Shown piece by piece: positions 28,314 through 36,614 of a stretch of DNA of 64,000 bases. Under the pieces are notes generated by a model. It made no database searches, was not told the DNA's origin, and worked only from the letters and a program-made list of their open reading frames with translations. Position numbers and translations under genes: made by a program. Numbering within the stretch: position 1 is the first letter of the stretch; each line of letters starts with the position of its first letter. The DNA is from an uncultured Winogradskyella sp. Its GTDB lineage: Bacteria; Bacteroidota; Bacteroidia; Flavobacteriales; Flavobacteriaceae. The stretch lies in NCBI RefSeq assembly GCF_947501905.1, contig NZ_CANMXL010000002.1:620001-684000 (forward strand), written 5' to 3'.

Positions 28314-28829
28314 TTACTTTTTAGGAGGATATTTACTAAACACTTTTTCTATTAGTTTCATAAAGCTTTCCTCACGTTTTTCAGGCGTATTACCAATATT
28401 AGAAATCGTAGTTATTGCTTGCCAAAAAACTCCGTTTTTTGAATCGTCTACAAACTCTATACTAATCTCTCGCATAACTCTATTTTGACCTACAGGAATA
28501 CCAATAGACACACCACCACCAACATTACGGCCAGTACCACCAATACCTACACCAACATTACTATTTGAATTTGAAGTTACCTCACCAGATTGAATATCTA
28601 TACTAAAACTTGGTGTTTCTGATTTTTCAAAGCCCATGATTTTAAGCTTATCGTCTATAGCTCTAATAAGACGCTTCTCATCTAGTTGATTAAAACCAGA
28701 CTTCATATCCGTGAAATAATTGTAGGTTTTATATTGAGTGAAGTCGGTGTCTTTTTCGTAATCGTAATCTACAAAAGCACCACATGACGTAAATAGCAGT
28801 AATACTAAAAGGAATCTTAGCAGTTTCAT
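28314..28829 (-). CDS. DUF4136 lipoprotein
   Basis: A 171-residue lipoprotein: signal peptide with lipobox LLFTSC, Cys at about residue 16. The mature sequence YDYEKDTDFTQYKTYNYF and the glycine-rich strand pair GVGIGGTGRNVGGGVSIGIP are typical of the DUF4136 family, which forms a small beta sheet domain of unknown function in the envelope. It lies 69 bp downstream of obgE on the same strand and 88 bp upstream of the DinB gene. Confidence 0.85.
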   Translation of the reverse strand: MKLLRFLLVLLLFTSCGAFVDYDYEKDTDFTQYKTYNYFTDMKSGFNQLDEKRLIRAIDDKLKIMGFEKSETPSFSIDIQSGEVTSNSNSNVGVGIGGTGRNVGGGVSIGIPVGQNRVMREISIEFVDDSKNGVFWQAITTISNIGNTPEKREESFMKLIEKVFSKYPPKK

Positions 28830-28898
28830 CTTTTTATTTTAAAGATACTAAAAATTGAAACTGAAGTATAAATTTTAACGCTTTAAGAATAACAAAAT

Positions 28899-29897
28899 TT
28901 AGGAATTAAGTATCTTCCAAAGCTTATCTTTTAGCTCCTGAATGCCTTGATGAGCAACGGATGACATAAACATATAATCAATGTTTAAATCCCTATCTAA
29001 CTCCACTTTCATCTCCGCTTTTAATTCATCATCTAATAAATCAGATTTTGACACTAGAAGAAAACGTTCTTTGTCCAACATTTCAGGATTGTAACGTCTT
29101 AACTCATCTAACAAAACTTCGTATTGCTTAACGATATCATCAGCATCAGCCGGTACTAAAAATAGTAATATTGAATTACGCTCTATGTGTCTTAAGAAGT
29201 AATAACCTAAACCTTTTCCTTCGGCAGCTCCTTCAATAATACCAGGTATATCTGCCATTACAAAGGACTTAAAATCGCGATACTCAACAATACCCAAATT
29301 AGGCTTCAAGGTCGTAAACTCGTAATCTGCAATTTTTGGTTTTGCAGACGTCATCACAGACAATAATGTCGATTTTCCTGCATTAGGAAAACCAACTAAA
29401 CCAACATCTGCTAATACTTTAAGCTCAAGAGTAATATGCCTTTCTTCCAAAGGAATACCAGGCTGAGCGTAACGCGGTGTTTGGTTTGTAGAACTTTTAA
29501 AATGCCAGTTACCTCGTCCACCTTTTCCGCCTTCTGCAACAATTTTTTCCTGACCTTCTTCTGTGATTTCAAAAAGGATATTGTTAGTTTCTGTATCTCT
29601 TACAACTGTACCAAGTGGCACATCAAGATACATATCCTCACCATCAGCGCCTGTACTTCTACCCGAGCTACCATGGGCTCCATGACCAGCTCTAATATGT
29701 CTTTTAAATTTTAAGTGTAAAAGTGTCCAAAGATTAGGATTACCTCTTATAATAACATGACCGCCACGACCACCATCGCCGCCATCAGGACCACCTTTCT
29801 GTATATATTTTTCGCGATGTAAATGTGCAGAGCCTTTTCCTCCGTTTCCAGAAGAGACATGCATTTTTACGTAATCTACAAAGTTGCCTTCAGTCAT
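28899..29897 (-). CDS. obgE: Obg-family GTPase (ribosome assembly)
   Basis: ObgE/CgtA GTPase. The glycine-rich Obg fold occupies about residues 1-158 ([34 protein letters not shown]). The G domain follows with G1 [10 protein letters not shown]3 DIPGII, and G4 SKSD. It binds the 50S subunit and links ribosome maturation to growth and nucleotide pools. The open frame continues to an ATG at 29915, but [11 protein letters not shown] at 29897 is the usual family N-terminus, and the 29915 ATG sits in a hairpin loop. It is 69 bp downstream of the hpt-adk fusion, probably one operon. Confidence 0.95.
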   Translation of the reverse strand: MTEGNFVDYVKMHVSSGNGGKGSAHLHREKYIQKGGPDGGDGGRGGHVIIRGNPNLWTLLHLKFKRHIRAGHGAHGSSGRSTGADGEDMYLDVPLGTVVRDTETNNILFEITEEGQEKIVAEGGKGGRGNWHFKSSTNQTPRYAQPGIPLEERHITLELKVLADVGLVGFPNAGKSTLLSVMTSAKPKIADYEFTTLKPNLGIVEYRDFKSFVMADIPGIIEGAAEGKGLGYYFLRHIERNSILLFLVPADADDIVKQYEVLLDELRRYNPEMLDKERFLLVSKSDLLDDELKAEMKVELDRDLNIDYMFMSSVAHQGIQELKDKLWKILNS

Positions 29898-29903
29898 ATT
29901 TGT

Positions 29904-29921
29904 TTCCCGAGACATCGGGAA
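29904..29921. repeat. Hairpin TTCCCGA-GACA-TCGGGAA between hpt-adk and obgE
   Basis: A perfect 7-bp stem with a 4-base loop lying 7 bp upstream of the obgE start chosen here. On the minus strand it is followed by no long T tract, so a weak terminator, a leader structure or a dispersed flavobacterial hairpin are all possible. Confidence 0.6.
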
Positions 29922-29966
29922 TCTTTAAATTAGTAATCTATACTAGGCCTATCTTATAAATAAAAC

Positions 29967-31079
29967 TTATAATTTATCAAGAACAGCGCTTAAACGTTCT
30001 GTAATTTCTTCAATACTACCAACACCATCGACACCAAAATACTTATCTTGAGAAGAATAGTAATCTTTTAGGATGGCTGTTTTATCGTAGTACTCTTTGA
30101 TTCTGTTTCTTATAATACCTTCATCAGCATCATCTGGTCTTCCGCTCGTTTTTCCTCTTTCTAGTAAGCGACCTACCAAAACTTCATCTTCAACCTCTAA
30201 AGCAACCATGGCGTTAATTTGAGAATCTTTAGTGTTCATTAATACGTCTAAAGCTTCAGCTTGAGCATTTGTACGTGGAAAACCATCAAAAATAAAACCT
30301 TTAGCGTCTGCATTTTTTTCAACTTCAGCATTAAGCATATCAATGGTTACCTCATCAGGTACTAATTCGCCTTTATCCATATATGATTTGGCTAGAGTTC
30401 CTAAAGCAGTCTGATTTTTTATGTTATATCTAAATACGTCTCCGGTAGAAATATGTACCAAATCGTATTTGTCTTTTAAGAAATTTGCTTGTGTACCTTT
30501 GCCTGCTCCTGGAGGGCCAAATAATACAATATTAGTCATGTGCTGTGTTGTTTTTAGTTGATATACTTCGGGTAAATCTCTTCCTAAGCCGTTATAGTCT
30601 AAGCCGTAGCCTACTATAAATTTATTTGGAATTTCTATACCGACATAATGCAGTTTAAAGTCTTTCTTATATGCCTCAGGCTTATAAAACAAAGTCGCAA
30701 TTATCAATTGCTTCACTTTTTCATTTTTAAAAATACGATGCACTTCAGCAAGTGTATTGCCTGAATCAATGATATCCTCAAGAATAACAACAGTTCTATC
30801 TGTTAAATCTTGAGTTAAACCGATAAGTCTTTGGATATCTTCAGTAGATTTCACACCATCATAAGATGCTAATTTTATAAAAGTAACTTCACAAGGATGT
30901 GGGTACTTTTTCACAAAATCACTCACAAACATAAAAGAGCCATTAAGAATCCCAACAAATATGGGCATTTCATCCTTTAAGTCTTTTGCAAGAGCATCAA
31001 CCATTTGTTGTACAGCATCTTGTATTTTCTCTTCTGAAATAAAAGGTTTAAAGTATAAATCCTGAAGCTTTACGAGCAT
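29967..31079 (-). CDS. Hypoxanthine phosphoribosyltransferase - adenylate kinase fusion
   Basis: One continuous 370-residue frame carries two enzymes. Residues 1-178 are an HPRT (purine salvage: hypoxanthine + PRPP to IMP), with the PRPP motif VVILEDIIDSGNT and a C-terminal VGYGLDYN. Residues 181-370 are adenylate kinase (ATP + AMP to 2 ADP), beginning MTNIVLFGPPGAGKGTQ, with DGFPRT and a short LID (GKTSGRPDDADE) lacking zinc cysteines. No stop separates the halves, although M181 could serve as an internal start for free Adk. I recall similar fusions in other Flavobacteriaceae. The gene precedes obgE and is divergent from purK. Confidence 0.93.
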   Translation of the reverse strand: MLVKLQDLYFKPFISEEKIQDAVQQMVDALAKDLKDEMPIFVGILNGSFMFVSDFVKKYPHPCEVTFIKLASYDGVKSTEDIQRLIGLTQDLTDRTVVILEDIIDSGNTLAEVHRIFKNEKVKQLIIATLFYKPEAYKKDFKLHYVGIEIPNKFIVGYGLDYNGLGRDLPEVYQLKTTQHMTNIVLFGPPGAGKGTQANFLKDKYDLVHISTGDVFRYNIKNQTALGTLAKSYMDKGELVPDEVTIDMLNAEVEKNADAKGFIFDGFPRTNAQAEALDVLMNTKDSQINAMVALEVEDEVLVGRLLERGKTSGRPDDADEGIIRNRIKEYYDKTAILKDYYSSQDKYFGVDGVGSIEEITERLSAVLDKL

Positions 31080-31097
31080 GTTTTAATTTTAAAAGGG

Positions 31098-31105
31098 CAA
31101 AGATA
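31098..31105 (-). promoter_or_regulatory. -7 element (TATCTTTG) of hpt-adk
   Basis: Minus-strand TATCTTTG, a match to TAnnTTTG, 19 bp upstream of the hpt-adk ATG in the 153-bp divergent gap to purK. The -33 TTG is not evident. Confidence 0.45.
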
Positions 31106-31169
31106 ATCAAATGATTAACGATAGTCGATTTTTGGTTTCCTATTTTGGAATATTCTTCTATAATTAGTG

Positions 31170-31177
31170 TATTTTTG
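31170..31177 (+). promoter_or_regulatory. -7 element (TATTTTTG) of purK-purE
   Basis: TATTTTTG matches TAnnTTTG, 56 bp before the purK ATG. A TTG at 31145-31147 lies 22 bp upstream, slightly longer than the usual 19-21 bp spacing of the -33 element. Confidence 0.5.
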
Positions 31178-31232
31178 TTATTCAATTTTCAATTTCTAAC
31201 TAAAGATTTCCGAACTATTTGGAATACCGAAT

Positions 31233-32387
31233 ATGAGCTATTTCTCTTCAGACTTTAAACTTGGCATTTTAGGTGGCGGACAGTTAGGCAAAATGATGCT
31301 TTACGCCACAAGAAAATTTGATATTACCACAAAAGTAATCGACTCTAGTAAAGATGCACCTTCACGACTCGCTTGTGACGAATTTTTAACTGGAGATATT
31401 CTAGATTATGATACTGTTTTAGAATTTGGACGTAGTGTAGATTTACTCACTTTTGAAATTGAAAACGTTAATGTTGATGCACTTGAAGCTCTAGAAAGTG
31501 AAGGCAAAAAAGTATACCCATCATCAAAAACGCTAAGAACAATTCAGAATAAAGCCACTCAGAAATTATTCTATACTGATAATCATATTCCCACTGCGCC
31601 ATTTTCGCGATTTGCGTATGCTTCAGAAATAGAAGATGCTATTGATAATGGAGGATTATCGATGCCGTTTGTATGGAAAAGCGCCCGATTTGGATACGAT
31701 GGACAAGGTGTGAAAGTAGTTAGAACTATTTCGGATTTAAAAGACTTACCAAATACAGAATGTATTGCAGAAACATTGATTCCATTTAAAAATGAGCTAG
31801 CGGTAATTGTTGCAAGAAATGAAAGTGGTGAGATAAAAACCTATCCAACGGTCGAAATGGAGTTTCACCCCGAAGCCAACCAAGTAGAATATGTATTATG
31901 TCCTGCGCGTTTGCCAGAATATATTACCAAAAAAGCTGAAGCATTAGCCTTAAAAGTTGCAGGTGCATACAAGCATGTTGGGCTTTTAGCTGTTGAAATG
32001 TTCTTGACTAAGGATGATGATGTTTTGGTTAACGAAGTAGCTCCAAGACCTCACAATTCTGGACATTACAGTATTGAAGGCAGTTATACTTGCCAATTTG
32101 AGCAGCATTTAAGAGCCATCTTAAATTTACCTTTAGGAAAAACCGAAAGCACGGTTGCTGGTGTTATGGTAAATCTTGTTGGTGCAGAAAACCACACAGG
32201 AGATGTACTCTACAAAAACATAGAAGATATTATGGCTATGGATGGTGTGACGCCTCATATTTATGGAAAGAAGCAGACAAGACCTTTTCGTAAAATGGGA
32301 CACGTCACCATTATAGATAAAGATATTAATAAGGCTAGAGCAATAGCTCAAAACGTTAAAGAAACCATACAAGTAATAAGCAAATAG
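31233..32387 (+). CDS. purK: 5-(Carboxyamino)imidazole ribonucleotide synthase
   Basis: A 384-residue ATP-grasp enzyme converting AIR, ATP and bicarbonate to N5-CAIR in de novo purine synthesis. The N-terminal motif LGILGGGQLGKMM is diagnostic. ATP-grasp elements include WKSARFGYDGQGVKVV, the IAETLIPFKNELAVIV strand, and the metal-binding EVAPRPHNSGHYS segment. Normal length. It forms a two-gene unit with purE (2-bp gap) and is divergent from hpt-adk, so synthesis and salvage genes share one intergenic region. Confidence 0.96.
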   Translation: MSYFSSDFKLGILGGGQLGKMMLYATRKFDITTKVIDSSKDAPSRLACDEFLTGDILDYDTVLEFGRSVDLLTFEIENVNVDALEALESEGKKVYPSSKTLRTIQNKATQKLFYTDNHIPTAPFSRFAYASEIEDAIDNGGLSMPFVWKSARFGYDGQGVKVVRTISDLKDLPNTECIAETLIPFKNELAVIVARNESGEIKTYPTVEMEFHPEANQVEYVLCPARLPEYITKKAEALALKVAGAYKHVGLLAVEMFLTKDDDVLVNEVAPRPHNSGHYSIEGSYTCQFEQHLRAILNLPLGKTESTVAGVMVNLVGAENHTGDVLYKNIEDIMAMDGVTPHIYGKKQTRPFRKMGHVTIIDKDINKARAIAQNVKETIQVISK

Positions 32388-32389
32388 TT

Positions 32390-32869
32390 ATGAGTAAAGT
32401 AGGGGTAATAATGGGAAGCAAAAGCGATTTGCCAGTAATGCAAGACGCTATTGATATTTTAAAAGGGTTTGACATCGAAGTCGAAGTAGATATTGTATCT
32501 GCTCATCGTACACCAGACAAACTTTTTGACTATGGTAAAAATGCACATACTAGAGGCATTAAAGTTATTGTTGCTGGTGCTGGTGGCGCTGCTCATTTAC
32601 CAGGTATGGTAGCCTCTTTATCGCCATTGCCAGTTATTGGCGTTCCTGTTAAAAGTAGTAACTCAATTGATGGTTGGGATTCTGTATTATCTATTTTACA
32701 AATGCCAGGAGGTGTTCCTGTAGCTACAGTTGCCTTAAATGGCGCAAAAAATGCAGGGATTTTAGCAGCTCAAATTTTAGGCTCTAGCGACAAGTGTGTT
32801 TTAGATAAAATTCTAATCTACAAAGAAGGCTTAAAAGCTAAAGTTATTGATTCTGCCAAAGACCTTTAA
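32390..32869 (+). CDS. purE: N5-carboxyaminoimidazole ribonucleotide mutase
   Basis: A 159-residue class I PurE that converts N5-CAIR, made by PurK, to CAIR. Motifs are MGSKSDLPVM at the N-terminus, SAHRTPD, the AGAGGAAHLPGM loop, and the PVIGVPVKS segment. The length is typical. The start is 2 bp after purK; the next gene, a TTG-started lipoprotein, begins 12 bp after its stop. Confidence 0.97.
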   Translation: MSKVGVIMGSKSDLPVMQDAIDILKGFDIEVEVDIVSAHRTPDKLFDYGKNAHTRGIKVIVAGAGGAAHLPGMVASLSPLPVIGVPVKSSNSIDGWDSVLSILQMPGGVPVATVALNGAKNAGILAAQILGSSDKCVLDKILIYKEGLKAKVIDSAKDL

Positions 32870-32881
32870 TTAAGATTTAAA

Positions 32882-33724
32882 TTGAAATATCAGATATACA
32901 TTTTTGGTTTACTACTGGTTTTATTCAGTTGTAATAATAAGAAAGAACTTGACTTACCATTAGAGGAATACAAAAACGAAATTCAAGCACTAAATAGTAA
33001 AGATTACTACAACTATTGGGAAAAGCTAAATAATTTTGACCAGAAGGTCGTATTGGAAGCTAAAAGTCATAAAGCCTACGATTCATTATCACTTGTTACG
33101 CTTATTAAGTCTGCTCTTTTTTATGAACTCAAGGGCGATTCAATATTTAAAGCGCCTAACACTTATAATGAGTTCTTTTTTATTCACAACCATATACCTA
33201 AATCCAATTTAGACTTCTGGCCTTTATTAATAAAACAAAAAGAACTTACAGGAGAACTACTGATGTTTCCATCTTATCAACTAGAGGGTCTCGCAGGTTC
33301 CTTTTATGATTATTCAGTATTTGGACAAGATAGTATTTATGATAGTCTCTTATCTAAAATTAAATCTAAGCCTAGCACGAAAATAAGTGACGCTTTGATT
33401 GATACTTACATAGAAACTAAACAGATTCAAAAATTATCTATAAAGGAAGAAATTGGAATTTGGTATCGAAAAAGATTTAAAAACGAATCCTACGAAGCTC
33501 CAAAAGGTAATTTTGAGTTACTGAAACTATCAGATGATGGCTATTATATAAGATTTAATAAAGCAGGTTTTAAGCCAGTAAACATTATAGAGAAAAACAG
33601 TAAAAGCTTAACATTTAAACCAAAGCACGAGCCTTTTGGTTGGTGTTTTGTGCTTAGTAATGATGGTGATTTACGTTTATATAATGAAAAAAATGCTTTA
33701 TTAATAGCATATACCAAAGCCTAA
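32882..33724 (+). CDS. Lipoprotein of unknown function with a TTG start
   Basis: A 280-residue lipoprotein. The signal peptide KYQIYIFGLLLVLFSC ends in a lipobox with Cys at about residue 17. No in-frame ATG or GTG lies between the purE stop and this point; a TTG 12 bp after purE is the only start that preserves the signal peptide. The mature protein is Lys/Tyr/Asn-rich, with a C-terminal beta-rich part (FELLKLSDDGYYIRFNKAG, WCFVLSNDGDLRLYN). No known domain is recognised. The position suggests read-through from purEK rather than a purine function. Confidence 0.72.
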   Translation: MKYQIYIFGLLLVLFSCNNKKELDLPLEEYKNEIQALNSKDYYNYWEKLNNFDQKVVLEAKSHKAYDSLSLVTLIKSALFYELKGDSIFKAPNTYNEFFFIHNHIPKSNLDFWPLLIKQKELTGELLMFPSYQLEGLAGSFYDYSVFGQDSIYDSLLSKIKSKPSTKISDALIDTYIETKQIQKLSIKEEIGIWYRKRFKNESYEAPKGNFELLKLSDDGYYIRFNKAGFKPVNIIEKNSKSLTFKPKHEPFGWCFVLSNDGDLRLYNEKNALLIAYTKA

Positions 33725-33756
33725 CTTTCACTGATACAAATCTATTTTAATATTAA

Positions 33757-35805
33757 ATGTCAATGAACATTCTAAATAAAACCTTCAATACAGCATACAA
33801 TACCGCCCCATTTGCGGACATAAAAACTGAGGATTTTTTACCAGCTTTTAAAATAGCTATAGAAAAAGCGCGTGCCGAAATTGATGCTATTGTCTCTAAT
33901 TCTGAAACTCCAACATTTAAAAACACTATTGAAGCTCTAGATTATACTGGTGAAGAATTAGACAGGATTTCGAGTATTTTTTTCAACTTAAATTCTGCCG
34001 AAACTAATGATGAGATTCAGAAAATTGCCCAAGAAGTCTCGCCTTTGTTATCAGAATTTAGTAATGATATTACGTTAAATGAAGAACTATTTAAGCGTGT
34101 AAAATTAGTTTATGATTCTAAATCCACGTTGGAATTAACTACTGAACAAGAGACACTTCTTGATAAAAAATATAAAAGCTTTTCCAGAAACGGTGCCAAT
34201 TTAGACGCTACAAAAAAAGAAAGGCTTCGCAAAATAGATAAAGAATTAAGCCAACTCAAATTAAAATTTGGTGAGCATATTCTAGCAGAAACCAATACAT
34301 TTGAGATGCTTCTAACTAATGAAGCTGACCTTTCTGGTTTGCCTGATGGCGCCAAAGAAGCAGCAAAGCAATTGGCAGAAGGCAAAGGAAAAGATGGCTG
34401 GTTAATTACTTTGGATTATCCGAGTTATATTCCGTTTATGACTTATGCTGATAATCGTCAATTAAGAGAAAGGCTATCTAAAGCTTTTGGAAGTAAAGGC
34501 TTTAAAGGGGATGAGCTTGACAACCAAAATAATGTTTTAGAGATTGCCAACTTAAGAAATGAGCGTGCGCAATTGTTAGGCTACAAAACGCATGCACATT
34601 TTGTTTTGGAAGAACGTATGGCGGAAACGCCAGAAAATGTCCAGAACTTTCTTAATGAGTTACTTGAGAAAGCAAAACCAGCAGCTGAAAAAGAATTTGA
34701 GGAATTAGAAAAATTTGCAAATTCTATTTCTGGGTCAGTGAGCGGAGTCGAACTGCAAAAATGGGATTCAGCATACTATTCTGAAAAATTGAAACAAAAA
34801 TTATTCAGTTTAGATGATGAGCAACTAAAGCCTTATTTCAAATTAGAAAATGTTATTAATGGTGCTTTTACGGTAGCTGAAAAGTTATTCGGATTAAGAT
34901 TTGAAGAAATTGATACGATTGACAAATACCATGAAGATGTCTTAACTTATAAAGTTATTGACGATTATGGCGAATTGGTTTCTATTTTTTATGCTGACTT
35001 TTTCCCAAGAGCAGGAAAACGTAATGGTGCTTGGATGACCTCTTTTAAGCCTCAAATGATAAAGAATCAGGTTAATGAGAGACCACATGTATCCATCGTT
35101 TGTAATTTCACAAAGCCCACACCAACAAAACCTTCATTACTGACATTTAATGAGGTGACGACGTTGTTTCACGAATTTGGCCACGCATTACATGGCATGT
35201 TGGCTAATACCACATATCCGAGTTTATCTGGCACAAATGTCTATTGGGATTTTGTAGAGTTACCAAGTCAGATTTTAGAAAACTGGTGCTACGAAGAAGA
35301 AACATTAAAACTGTTTGCTACACATTACGAAACTGGTGAGGTTATTCCGATGGAATTAATCGAGAAAATAAAAGCTTCTGCAACATTTCACGAAGGCATG
35401 CAAACCTTACGTCAACTGAGTTTTGGTTTATTAGACATGGCTTGGCATGCGCATGAAAACCCTTCGGAAATATCTTCAGTAAAAGATTTTGAAAACAAAG
35501 CCTTTGCTGGCACAAATCTTTATCCAGATGTCACAGAAAATTGTATGAGTACTGCTTTTGCGCACATCTTTCAAGGTGGTTATTCGTCTGGTTATTACAG
35601 TTACAAATGGGCAGAAGTTTTAGATGCCGATGCTTTTGAATATTTTAAGAAAGAAGGCATTTTTAATAAAAAAGTAGCACAGAAATTTCAAGCCTTTGTT
35701 TTATCTCAAGGCGGTACAGAAAACCCAATGACTTTATATAAAAAGTTTAGAGGTCAAGAGCCTAAACCTGAAGCCTTATTGAGACGTGCTGGGTTGATAA
35801 AATAA
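33757..35805 (+). CDS. M3-family metallopeptidase (oligopeptidase/Dcp type)
   Basis: A 682-residue zinc peptidase of the thimet oligopeptidase class, related to Dcp and oligopeptidase A. The zinc motif HEFGH lies at H472-E473-FG-H476 in TTLFHEFGHALHGML, with the third ligand Glu in the helix after FVELPSQILENW. The C-terminal FQGGYSSGYYSYKWAEVLDADAF is conserved in the family. No signal peptide, so cytosolic peptide degradation is likely. It starts at MSMNIL; MNIL two codons later is an alternative. Confidence 0.92.
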   Translation: MSMNILNKTFNTAYNTAPFADIKTEDFLPAFKIAIEKARAEIDAIVSNSETPTFKNTIEALDYTGEELDRISSIFFNLNSAETNDEIQKIAQEVSPLLSEFSNDITLNEELFKRVKLVYDSKSTLELTTEQETLLDKKYKSFSRNGANLDATKKERLRKIDKELSQLKLKFGEHILAETNTFEMLLTNEADLSGLPDGAKEAAKQLAEGKGKDGWLITLDYPSYIPFMTYADNRQLRERLSKAFGSKGFKGDELDNQNNVLEIANLRNERAQLLGYKTHAHFVLEERMAETPENVQNFLNELLEKAKPAAEKEFEELEKFANSISGSVSGVELQKWDSAYYSEKLKQKLFSLDDEQLKPYFKLENVINGAFTVAEKLFGLRFEEIDTIDKYHEDVLTYKVIDDYGELVSIFYADFFPRAGKRNGAWMTSFKPQMIKNQVNERPHVSIVCNFTKPTPTKPSLLTFNEVTTLFHEFGHALHGMLANTTYPSLSGTNVYWDFVELPSQILENWCYEEETLKLFATHYETGEVIPMELIEKIKASATFHEGMQTLRQLSFGLLDMAWHAHENPSEISSVKDFENKAFAGTNLYPDVTENCMSTAFAHIFQGGYSSGYYSYKWAEVLDADAFEYFKKEGIFNKKVAQKFQAFVLSQGGTENPMTLYKKFRGQEPKPEALLRRAGLIK

Positions 35806-35832
35806 CAACTTGAATATCTCGTTTATTCAATA

Positions 35833-36606
35833 ATGAGACTATTAAAGCTTTTTGGTCATATTCTATTTATAATATTACTAACTGCGGCAACACAAGTAGG
35901 TGGCATAATTTGGTTACTAACCTTGATAATTTGCAAGAAATTTGAATGCAAAAAGCGATTTGTATTTCCTGTATTATACTTAGCATTTAATCTTTTAATT
36001 ATTCCGCCAATAGCAAAGTTTTTCGGTCGAGAAAAACTCCCTATTTTTAATGAGTATGTAAAACCTGCAAACTGGTTTTATCCGCTTGCCTTTAGAAATT
36101 ATGTGAAACCTGAATTGAATACTCTACTTAATAATGTTTCAAAAGAAAGCAATACAACGATTAAATACTTAGATGCCAATTTTCCATTTTTTGATGGCTT
36201 CCCTCTTTTACCACACTTAAGCCATAATGACGGCAAAAAAATAGATTTATCATTTAAATATCTAGATAGCAATGGTGAATCTACAGAACAAAACTCGTCA
36301 TTCTCAGGATACGGAGCTTATATAAATTCAAATAAGAATTATACTGCTTCTAGGTGTATAACCAAAGGCTATTGGCAGTATGACTTTTCAAAATACTTGT
36401 CTTTCGGAATTTCTGATGATGTTGTGTTTGACTCAAAACGCACGAAACAATTAATAAAAGCTTTAGTTAAACAAGTAAATACTCAAAAGCTATTTATAGA
36501 GCCACATTTGAAGGAGAGCATGGGATTAACCAACTATTCGAAAATACGCTTTCATGGTTGCCAAGCCGTAAGACATGATGACCATATTCATTTACAAATA
36601 GAGTAA
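35833..36606 (+). CDS. Membrane-anchored protein with MepA-like zinc peptidase site
   Basis: A 257-residue protein with two N-terminal hydrophobic segments (about residues 5-30 and 42-62). The downstream part has SHNDGKKIDLSF with H131 and D138, and near the C-terminus VRHDDHIHLQIE with H248, H251 and H253. This reproduces the H-x6-D ... H-x2-H-x-H spacing of LAS-type murein endopeptidase MepA (M74). I infer a membrane-tethered peptidoglycan or peptide hydrolase; the overall sequence is divergent and the assignment rests on the motif. It follows the M3 peptidase by 27 bp and converges on the DUF2235 gene. Confidence 0.6.
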   Translation: MRLLKLFGHILFIILLTAATQVGGIIWLLTLIICKKFECKKRFVFPVLYLAFNLLIIPPIAKFFGREKLPIFNEYVKPANWFYPLAFRNYVKPELNTLLNNVSKESNTTIKYLDANFPFFDGFPLLPHLSHNDGKKIDLSFKYLDSNGESTEQNSSFSGYGAYINSNKNYTASRCITKGYWQYDFSKYLSFGISDDVVFDSKRTKQLIKALVKQVNTQKLFIEPHLKESMGLTNYSKIRFHGCQAVRHDDHIHLQIE

Positions 36607-36614
36607 TTGCAGTA

